Source of the DNA: Ignavibacteriales bacterium
Lineage (GTDB): Bacteria; Bacteroidota; Ignavibacteria; Ignavibacteriales; SURF-24
Length of the DNA stretch: 64,000 nucleotides
Direction of reading: 5' to 3'
NCBI GenBank assembly: GCA_026390815.1
Contig: JAPLFH010000041.1
Location: 1 to 64,000, forward strand
Shown here: positions 54,932 through 61,770 of the stretch, in pieces
How the letters are laid out: each line of letters begins with the position of its first letter
How positions within the stretch are numbered: the first letter of the stretch is position 1
Made by a program: the position numbers and the translations under genes
Notes under the pieces: generated by a model
What the model was told of the DNA's origin: nothing
Database searches by the model: none
What the model saw: only the letters and a program-made list of their open reading frames with translations

Positions 54932-55900
54932 AATACTTTATTTAATCTTGATGAAAAAAAATTTAATTACAGGCATAAAATAAGAAACAACTTTTAATTT
55001 CTGTAATAAGAGAGATTATTTATCTATGAACCGCTTTAATAACTTTCTAAAATATTAATTATCAAAGTAAAATAATTTACATTAATTAAGTACATCAAAG
55101 TTACACTAAAAAACTTTCTCCTGTGTCCCGAGTTAAGAATTGCAAATAAAACACATTTTTATGGTTTTACATTTTCATTTTTTTATTTATTTAGAAAGCT
55201 GGGTAAGAACAAAATGAATTTTTAGCCGCCGCATCGATATATATTTGGTTCCGGGTGAGCAAAAGAGCATTGGGTCACCGGGTTTGAAACATTTAATTTC
55301 ATTTTATCCAGCCACCCGATCTATAGTTGATTCATTTAATTAGAACTTTCTAAACTTATTTAGTCATTCCTTAATAAGTCATTTTTAGATTTGGAGTTGG
55401 TAAAACAGACTGCCAAGATCTAAATAATAGTTTTCAAACTCCTTTTCTATTTCCTTCCAAAGTATCTTTTCTGCCAACTGGTATTATGTGTCTTTTGGAT
55501 TCAACATTTCTTGCAATACTTGGCAACTCTTTTTTTTTGTTTTGTTCTGTTTTTCTTCTTCTATAAACTTTAAACACTTTTTATGGATTGACTAATTAAA
55601 CTCCTTTTATCTGAGACAATTATTAAAAATACTTGGATTAAAGACAACCATCTTTTTGCCAAATACAGAGACATTCTGCCGCCTCCATGCCTCTGTATTC
55701 ATCCATTTTCCTCTACACATTTCGTGTCTTATATTTTAGGAGTGCAGTATAAGCCTTTCTTAAAAACAAATCCAACTTTTCTTCCAAATCTATTCCATCA
55801 ACTTTTTATCGTAATTATTTGATGGGCTTAGGATGTCGGCATTCATTGATATATTAAATAAAAATTATCCCCACTGATTCAAAACTAAATCGGAATAACT
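54932..55900. other. Long intergenic region, mostly without identifiable features
   Basis: This AT-rich stretch lies upstream of the sensor kinase gene. It must include that gene's promoter, but I cannot point to it. A GGTGA/TCACC pair at about 55255-55280 is the only notable hairpin. The decayed frame at 55385-55594 lies within. No RNA gene or repeat is recognised. Confidence 0.5.
55385..55594 (-). pseudogene. Possible decayed short gene
   Basis: A minus-strand frame reads SIHKKCLKFIEEEK, CQVLQEMLNPKDT, then a TAA, then YQLAEKILWKEIEKEFENYY and LDLGSLFYQLQI before a stop. The amino-acid make-up is helical and coding-like on both sides of the single stop. No start codon is convincing and no family is recognised. 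Confidence 0.3.
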
Positions 55901-56083
55901 AAAAAATCACCCTCCCATTAAAAATAATTTATCTAAATTACAAATAGTCCCATAAGTCGCTTTACGCCTGCCCAACACCGGATTATCATAGTGATGCCGA
56001 TGGCAAAACTCGGCAAGTTTACCTACCGAAGCTGTTGTTTAGCGTAGGTAGGCTTCGCTTTAATCCTTTATATCGTTATGTGT
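55900..56083 (-). repeat. attC-like site, family A copy 3
   Basis: TTACAAATAGTCCCATAAGT and CGCTTTACGCCTGCCCA match 40945-40982. The centre differs: it carries two added hairpin-like stretches (GCCGATGGC...CTCGGC; TACCTACCGAAGC...GCGTAGGTAGGC). It ends with TCCTTTATATCGTTATGTGT, the last nine bases being the terminus of the following unit. Confidence 0.52.
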
Positions 56084-57059
56084 TCACTTCAAGAATTTGC
56101 CCCACTTCTTCTTTAAGTTTTATGAGATCTATTTTTGGCAAATCTATCATATATTTTTCAACTAACGATATTATTTCTTTACCCTTGTTTTCAAACTTGG
56201 CTTTTTTAATAAGTTTCTTTAAATGATTTTTGACAAAATCATTCGTTTTATATTTTTTATAATTATCACTATTCAAAGCAGTATCCATAAAAAACATATA
56301 TTGCGCTTCTGTACAATATGAAACTATATACTTATAAACTGCATCTATAGGATTCCCATCCGATAGCATCATATTGCCCATCAATTCATAAATTGCAGAA
56401 CATTCATCTAGTTTTTCAATTTTGCTTAATTGTGCATTATATAAAAACCAGATTTCATCTCTTGAAAATAACCTGTCAGAATATTGTAAGATTAATTGAT
56501 TGAGCTTTTTTCTATAATAAAATGTTTTTTGATTAGATAATTCGGTGACGATTAAATCGTGAAGTCTTTGTTTCCCTTGTTGATTATTTTCTAAGAAATA
56601 AATCCTTAGAAAAAGTTCGATTACTTGAATAGATTTGCTGCCAATTTCTAATAAATATTTGAGGCATTGATCTGCAAGCGCATACTCTTTATTTTCTACT
56701 TGTTGTAATGCAAAATGTAACAACAACTTTTCAAAATCCCAAAATTTTTGTTTGTACTTGTTTGCCTCATTGATCAATGAAGGAATTGTTTCCATTGGGA
56801 TTTTTTGGCCTAAGAATATTTCAAAAAGGTCGTCATTTGTGTTGGGACAAAGAATTTTAATACTTTCATAATTTTTTATTTCTTGAGTTAATAGATTACT
56901 TGGAATGAAAGAATGCTCCAATTTCACAAATGAAATCTCTTTGAAATAATCACTGCTGTTTTTTGTAGGGGAAGAACCAGTAACAGGAAATGATTGATTA
57001 GTTTCTAGCCTTGGGATTTCATTATTTTTTTTGTTAAATATTTTATCAAATAAAGACAT
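56076..57059 (-). CDS. Cassette-borne alpha-helical protein, unknown
   Basis: The 327-aa protein has no signal or membrane segment. From about residue 85 it is all helical with repeat-like helices (FALQQVENKEYALADQCLKY), in the style of TPR/solenoid proteins. The start at 57059 is chosen because AAGGAAG lies nine bases ahead; the longer GTG-initiated frame runs into the cassette terminus. The unit is bounded by GTTATGTGT (56075-56083) and ACACCTAAC (57080-57088), complementary at 8 of 9 positions. The stop codon TAA lies inside the left terminus. The N-terminus resembles that of the cassette protein at 41106-42254. Confidence 0.7.
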   Translation of the reverse strand: MSLFDKIFNKKNNEIPRLETNQSFPVTGSSPTKNSSDYFKEISFVKLEHSFIPSNLLTQEIKNYESIKILCPNTNDDLFEIFLGQKIPMETIPSLINEANKYKQKFWDFEKLLLHFALQQVENKEYALADQCLKYLLEIGSKSIQVIELFLRIYFLENNQQGKQRLHDLIVTELSNQKTFYYRKKLNQLILQYSDRLFSRDEIWFLYNAQLSKIEKLDECSAIYELMGNMMLSDGNPIDAVYKYIVSYCTEAQYMFFMDTALNSDNYKKYKTNDFVKNHLKKLIKKAKFENKGKEIISLVEKYMIDLPKIDLIKLKEEVGQILEVNT

Positions 57060-57088
57060 AATGGTAACTTCCTTTTTTGACACCTAAC

Positions 57089-57279
57089 GATGTTGCTTTT
57101 CACCCGTCCGCCCAGAACAAACAGCTAAGTTTTGTCAACGCAACTTTATTTTATAAATCAGTTTTCTTTTACAAATCAACCTTACACAACAAACTAATTC
57201 TGAAAAGCTAAACCCGAATGCCACTCAATATGACCGCATCGAAGACAGCGGTCGCTGTTTAGGCACTTGTTATACGGTA
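57089..57279 (-). repeat. attC-like site, family C copy 2
   Basis: The gap starts at the AA|CG junction (57088) and ends with GTTATACGGTA (57269-57279). Its centre carries ACACAACAAACTAATTCTG, AAAAGCTAAACCC and GACCGCATC...GCGGTCGCTGTTTAGGC. CGACTGC-like hairpins (GACCGC/GCGGTC) make a possible folded bottom strand. It resembles 49276-49370. Confidence 0.55.
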
Positions 57280-57293
57280 TTTCGTTTAAAAAC

Positions 57294-57980
57294 TTATTCA
57301 TACCCATATTCAGTAGAAATTATTTTTATCATACTGCATTTAGAATTGTCTAATTCAGCAAGTGTGGGGTCAAATAAAACAATATTATATGAACTAGTTA
57401 ATATATCTTTATCATAACTACTATGATACAACACTCCATCATACTTTTCTTTTTTAATAAGTTCACAGATGAATTGATAAGGTAGGTAATCGACTTCTGG
57501 TCTTGCCGATAATTGTGATTGTGAAAATGTTAATCGAATGCAATGGTTTAGACTGGTGATGTAATTATTTTCAGAAATTGGAAATGAATAAATAAAACTT
57601 ATCATATTAACATTCTTTCTAAGAGAAAATTCACCGATTGTAAGAATATCACTATGCTTTGGTAATACTTCCTTGATGCAAGTATTTACATCCGATGATA
57701 AATACAAATATGATATTCCATCAGGATTAGCTCGACCTCTCACGGCTTCCTCTGGCTTTGGATTAAACATTTTATCACTTTGGAACGGAAAATCTTTGTT
57801 GTCCTCGTATTTATGTATTCTAGCTCTATAAAAAACACTCCCTTTTATTTTTGTGGTTGAATTTAATTTTATAGCAGCTTTCATTGACTCTACAAATTTT
57901 GTATCAACAAAAAATCTATTCTTATATTTAATCTCATCTTCAAACTTGTGATAGTCTTGAAATGCTAAATCATCTATCAT
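57294..57980 (-). CDS. RES-domain protein (putative NAD+-degrading toxin/effector), cassette-borne
   Basis: The 228-aa protein carries a RES-type domain: VFYRARIH near residue 50, RGRANPDGISYLYLSSDVNTCIKEVLP (Arg, Tyr, Glu positions as in RES toxins), and a late YLPYQFICELIKKEKYDGVLYHSS with the conserved Ser segment. Known RES toxins deplete NAD+ and are paired with an Xre antitoxin. No such partner gene is adjacent here. The unit ends GTTATACGGTA (57269-57279) and TACCGTATAAC (57987-57997) are perfectly complementary over 11 bases. About 50 residues precede the domain. Toxicity here is inference. Confidence 0.78.
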   Translation of the reverse strand: MIDDLAFQDYHKFEDEIKYKNRFFVDTKFVESMKAAIKLNSTTKIKGSVFYRARIHKYEDNKDFPFQSDKMFNPKPEEAVRGRANPDGISYLYLSSDVNTCIKEVLPKHSDILTIGEFSLRKNVNMISFIYSFPISENNYITSLNHCIRLTFSQSQLSARPEVDYLPYQFICELIKKEKYDGVLYHSSYDKDILTSSYNIVLFDPTLAELDNSKCSMIKIISTEYGYE

Positions 57981-57997
57981 TTTACCTACCGTATAAC

Positions 57998-58277
57998 GCC
58001 GTGTTTAGTTAAAATACAACACCGTCGAAAAATTTATTTAAAGATCTCCTCTTAATCTTACTTTTGTAAAATTAAAAAATTAATTCAAACTAATTTCTGC
58101 AACAACTATAATTACGAATATCTTATCCTCTAATAATCGGGTTATCTCCAGGTATTTTATCCTTCACCTCGTTTTTGATGCAACTTAAAATTTTAATTTA
58201 CCTTTGTCAAACAAAAATATTTTTCTCTTTTGACTTCTCCGTATTATTGACTTTTTCCTTTTTTAAGCAGTTAGCTG
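57998..58277 (-). repeat. attC-like site, family B copy 3
   Basis: Third member of the 280-bp family (42279-42557, 43822-44098). It starts after the AA|CG junction at 57997 and ends GTTAGCTG (58270-58277), as does the copy at 44091-44098, directly before the second M23 gene. No ORF. Confidence 0.6.
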
Positions 58278-58297
58278 GTGGCTCACTTTGCCAAGAT

Positions 58298-58873
58298 TCA
58301 ATATGGAAACGCTTTGTATGATACACCTTCTGTTAATCCTATCGGATGCTGTATCGTGTTCTTAAAATCAAAGGGAATCGTCTGGTCGCTTCTGCCGTTG
58401 TTGCTATTCGTAACATCAAAATGTAAATGTGGTGGACCTCCGCTCCCTGAATTGCCACTCAAACCGATAGTGTCGCCCAGCATTACTGTCTGACCTATCT
58501 TTACAAGAGCTCCATCTGTTGTTAGATGAACATAACGCGCATAAGTCGAGTCCTCATGAATAACTATCACTACGTTTTCATTACCTGCAGTCTGGTCATA
58601 ATCCGAATAACTCTCAAGAATATATACAACATGACCGTTTCGGGCGGCAGTAATAAGTGTTCCAATTGGCATGGCAAAATCCACAGCATAGCGGAATGTA
58701 CCATTGTGTGAATATGGGTTGTTGAATCCCAGCAAGCATATATATTCCCGCCCGATTGGATAGGGCAAAACATACTTAGCCTCTACCGACAGGGCTTCAT
58801 TGATTGCAGGAGACTGATGCTTGCATGATAGAAAAAGAAAAAAAAGCATACAGAACGTAACAATGGATTTCAT
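58298..58873 (-). CDS. M23-family metallopeptidase lipoprotein (copy B)
   Basis: The 191-aa protein is a close copy of the one at 44119-44685, with the same lipobox position (FLSC, Cys17), HNGTFRYAVDF, YARYVHL and GPPHLHFDV ligands. Differences cluster after the lipobox (HQSPAINEALS) and at single positions (LLGFNN for SQEFND). Both peptidase sites look intact, so both copies may be active. The downstream 280 bp and upstream 100 bp are also shared with copy A. The far terminus ACTAAC at 58983-58988 matches its GTTAGCTG end only in part. Confidence 0.88.
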   Translation of the reverse strand: MKSIVTFCMLFFLFLSCKHQSPAINEALSVEAKYVLPYPIGREYICLLGFNNPYSHNGTFRYAVDFAMPIGTLITAARNGHVVYILESYSDYDQTAGNENVVIVIHEDSTYARYVHLTTDGALVKIGQTVMLGDTIGLSGNSGSGGPPHLHFDVTNSNNGRSDQTIPFDFKNTIQHPIGLTEGVSYKAFPY

Positions 58874-59156
58874 AGTGTTTTCTCTTTATTAGTTGTTGAA
58901 TCTGGATCAGTACTAATTACAAGCCTTCCGTGTTTAACATTGTATTAAAGGGAATATGCAATTCACTTACTTGGAGCCAACTACTAACGCCATTGCCGAT
59001 AAACAGCGCCCAACAGGGAAGCTATGTAAAAAGCAACTTTCCATTATAGATTATCACTATCAACCGACTAAAATTTAATTTTGTAAAAAATAATAAAAAT
59101 ATTCAAACAAAATCTATCATAGTTAAAAATGTATCTCCATTAAATTATGCCGGAAA

Positions 59157-59362
59157 TTAACTTGGCATCAAGGTGTCGCGCTTCTTCTTTATATACGCTC
59201 TTTCCACATTTCTTAATAACTCATAAACATCTAATAAGCTTATTAGATGTTTCCGTACCAATGTTGCTACTGTTGAAAATGCTTTCTTTACATTTGCCAT
59301 TTTCTGTAATACGGTCAATAGTAATTGTGCTATTAGAGTACACCAGACTTGGGTTCTGATCG
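59157..59362 (-). pseudogene. IS4-family transposase remnant (C-terminal end)
   Basis: A minus-strand frame reads NENAIRTQVWCTLIAQLLLT, VLQKMANVKKAFSTVATLVR, KHLISLLDVYELL and stops. This is the C-terminal end of DDE-type IS4 transposases common in Bacteroidota (ENAIKTQIWCALIA... pattern). The rest of the transposase is missing: upstream the frame runs into the sialate esterase gene, which ends at 59368. No second IS end was found. Confidence 0.72.
59225..59252. repeat. Perfect 28-bp palindrome
   Basis: AAACATCTAATAAG followed by its exact reverse complement CTTATTAGATGTTT, centred on AAGCTT, within the transposase remnant (it encodes the HLISLLDV segment). It may result from decay or rearrangement of the IS, or act as a bidirectional terminator-like structure. 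Confidence 0.7.
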
Positions 59363-59367
59363 CATTT

Positions 59368-61392
59368 TCATTCCTTCCAGTTATCTGTTCTAAATGATGA
59401 TGCCGGCAAATTCTTCTTATTGAAAAGAGTTGCTTCATCAGTGTTGCTCCATGCGTACCTTGCAGCTAATGGCTTTTTTATTTCTGCTGAACTCAGAATT
59501 ATTTTATTTCCAACTATTTTAACATTTGCTTTTTTAAATTCCATATTTTCACCGGCAATAAGAAAATTGGAATCACCATTTTTTTCCTTTAACTTTAATC
59601 CACCGTCTGCAAAATCGAACGACAAGATTATTTTGTCTTTATTTATTTTAAACGATTTATATAAAGGACCGGAATAAAAAACCTTTTTATAATAATCCTT
59701 TGCAAGTGCCCACATAGCAAGCCTTTTCCCTACTTCTTCTTTGTTTCCGGGGTGTACATTTTCAGGGTTACCAATATCCAGGGTTACAACCATTCCAGAA
59801 TTCTTTGTCGTTTGAGAAAAGAGCTGCGCTTCTCTTAACCTTTGCGATTGTGTCTTATCATCATACTTATATGGTGCAATTTGCACATAGTAAAATGGAA
59901 AATTCACCTCCTTCCAATCATCCCTCCAGTTTTTAATCATCTTTGGGAAAAGAACTTTATACATATCTGGCTTATTAGTATTCGATTCCCCCTGGTACCA
60001 TATTGCACCTTTAATTGAATACGGAATAATCGGTGCAATCATTGCATTGTATAAACTTGTTGGAGTGTAAGCTGAAAGATCAACATCAAGTTTTGGACGA
60101 GAAAAATATTTTTCTCCTTTAGCACCAAACACATAAAATTTCATGCTACTGTACTCAGCTACGGGTAAATATTTCCAATTGCCGGCAATTGATATTTCTT
60201 TGTCGCCTCCCTTTAAAAATATTTTCATTTTTTCTTTATCACCATAAAATCCACCACCACCTTGATTATCAACTACTCTTACAGCAATTGTAACAATTGT
60301 GTCTTTTACTAATTCTTTTGGAATAGTATAAATCCTTTCTGTCTGCCATTGCCCATCTGTTTCATATCCTCCAACCCTCACACCATTTACAAAAGTTACA
60401 TCCATATCATCAATAGGTCCAAGCCCAATATTTAAATCCTGATTCACAAAGGAATGAGGTATTTCAATTTTCTTTCTGAACCAGACGGCACCATCAAAAT
60501 TTCCAATCTCGGTTGCTTCCCAACCAACGGGCAAATTCATGTCTTTCCAATTATTATCATCAAATGATGGCAACGAACAAGAATCATCTTTAAAGTCAAG
60601 ATTCTCCCATTTATGAAGATCATCTTTTGTACTAATATCAATCACCGGATACTGTTCCTGCCATTTACGAAGCTCAATTAATTCTGATTCACTTTCATCT
60701 AATTTGCTAAGAAAAGATTTGTATTCTTCAACCTGTCCTAAATATTTTTTACTCATCCACGATTCTACCGCAGTTCCTCCCCAGCTTGCATTAATTAAAC
60801 CGATAGGAATTTTTAGCTCATTAGCCAACTTTTTACCAAAGAAAAATGCAGTAGCGCTAAACTTTGCTACAACTTCCGGGGAAGATGGCAACCATTCGCC
60901 GGTACAATTAAATTCAGGTTGACTTGAATAAGCTCTTACAACAGTAAAAAAATGAATGTTAAGATTTTGTGCATTCTTAATTTCATTTTGCGCTCCAATT
61001 ATTGTATCTCGAGGGGGCCAGCCTTCCATCGGCATTTCCATATTGGATTGCCCTGAACATAACCAAACTTCGCCAATCAAAACATTTTTAAATACAAAAC
61101 TTGAATCACCAATTTGAATTTTTATTTTGTATGGACCGCCGGCTTTAGGTGTTTGTATTTTTGCGTTCCAAAAACTATCCGCTTGAACTTTTGTTTTTAC
61201 AATTTGTCCCCAGCTTGCCTGGATTAAAATATTTTGGTTGGGTGTAGCTTTTCCCCAAAATGGAGCTTTTGATTTTTGCTGAAGAACCATGTTATTAGAA
61301 AAAATAGCTGGCATTTCCAAAAACAATTTGTTATCAGTTCCCTTGATATTAATTGCTGAAATTAAAACTAAAGTTAGGATAAGCATTTTCAT
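59368..61392 (-). CDS. Sialate O-acetylesterase-type SGNH esterase
   Basis: The 674-aa protein has an N-terminal hydrophobic signal, a beta-sandwich, and the SGNH esterase core split by a beta-galactosidase-like jelly-roll insertion (about 265-400; VWFRKKIEIP, DDMDVTFVNGVRVGGYE). Landmarks are GEVWLCSGQSNMEMP with nucleophile Ser116, GLINASWGGTAVESW, GAIWYQGESNTN, and the C-terminal DIGNPENVHPGNKEEVGKRLA with the Asp-x-x-His pair. This family deacetylates glycans broadly, not only sialic acid. It is secreted or periplasmic. It lies downstream of the GH2 gene and would serve the same glycan. The transposase remnant abuts its 3' end. Confidence 0.9.
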   Translation of the reverse strand: MKMLILTLVLISAINIKGTDNKLFLEMPAIFSNNMVLQQKSKAPFWGKATPNQNILIQASWGQIVKTKVQADSFWNAKIQTPKAGGPYKIKIQIGDSSFVFKNVLIGEVWLCSGQSNMEMPMEGWPPRDTIIGAQNEIKNAQNLNIHFFTVVRAYSSQPEFNCTGEWLPSSPEVVAKFSATAFFFGKKLANELKIPIGLINASWGGTAVESWMSKKYLGQVEEYKSFLSKLDESESELIELRKWQEQYPVIDISTKDDLHKWENLDFKDDSCSLPSFDDNNWKDMNLPVGWEATEIGNFDGAVWFRKKIEIPHSFVNQDLNIGLGPIDDMDVTFVNGVRVGGYETDGQWQTERIYTIPKELVKDTIVTIAVRVVDNQGGGGFYGDKEKMKIFLKGGDKEISIAGNWKYLPVAEYSSMKFYVFGAKGEKYFSRPKLDVDLSAYTPTSLYNAMIAPIIPYSIKGAIWYQGESNTNKPDMYKVLFPKMIKNWRDDWKEVNFPFYYVQIAPYKYDDKTQSQRLREAQLFSQTTKNSGMVVTLDIGNPENVHPGNKEEVGKRLAMWALAKDYYKKVFYSGPLYKSFKINKDKIILSFDFADGGLKLKEKNGDSNFLIAGENMEFKKANVKIVGNKIILSSAEIKKPLAARYAWSNTDEATLFNKKNLPASSFRTDNWKE

Positions 61393-61550
61393 AATAATTA
61401 CCTTAGATTTTTGTAAATCATTTTAGTTAGAATAAGTAAGGTCGACTATTCCAATCTTAATTCATTAAATTAAAAAATTTTTAGAAACCCTTCTCCCTTA
61501 AGCAGATTATTGAAATAGACACTTACTATTGGATAAAAACAATATTCATT

Positions 61551-61727
61551 CTACCCGAAAATAAAAACCATCTGTTCGGTTTTCAGTTCTGTTAAATTCT
61601 CATAACTATCGCCAACCAACACCTGAATTATACTGCTATCTTTTGCTTGTAGCAAATAAATTTTAATTTCTGTAGTAACCGCCGGCAATGAATCATTGTT
61701 GCCCAAAATTAAAAGTAATGTCTAAAA
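61551..61727 (-). pseudogene. Possible remnant of a coding sequence
   Basis: In the 378-bp gap between the esterase and GH2 genes, a minus-strand frame without a start codon reads LGNNDSLPAVTTEIKIYLLQ then AKDSSIIQVLVGDSYENLTE and ends at TAG (61551-61553). It looks like the C-terminal tail of a lost secreted protein. The rest of the gap holds nothing I can name. Confidence 0.35.
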
Positions 61728-61770
61728 ATCTTTAGAAAAAAGTTGGTTTGGACAGAAGCCGTTAAAACAA

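Larger units (their letters stand above)
40897..58988. mobile_element. CALIN-like gene-cassette region (attC-like sites, no integrase)
   Basis: All genes from 41106 to 58873 are on the minus strand and unrelated in function. At least five units are bounded by termini of the type GTTRRRY (left) and RYYYAAC (right) that are complementary within one unit: 41068/42278, 42547/43256, 44091/44800, 56075/57088 and 57269/57997. A sixth, 58270/58988, is imperfect. The right terminus is nearly always followed by CG, as at an attC crossover (AA|CG). The gaps between units fall into three repeat families of about 180-285 bp. No integron integrase is in the window. The middle (about 45.8-55 kb) lacks clear boundaries and may be ordinary chromosome. 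The integron interpretation is inference. Confidence 0.6.

Noticed and set aside
55250-55285. Structured RNA in the long intergenic region
   Set aside because: Only a 5-bp GGTGA/TCACC pair is visible; no known riboswitch or RNA motif could be recognised.
57060-57083. GTG-initiated longer start of the 327-aa cassette gene
   Set aside because: It would start within the cassette terminus. The ATG at 57059 has a good Shine-Dalgarno and matches the style of the other cassette protein.
40897-58988. A defence island
   Set aside because: Apart from the lone RES-domain gene I see no nuclease, restriction enzyme, STAND NTPase or other defence core. The M23, S41 and M50 genes are not enough.
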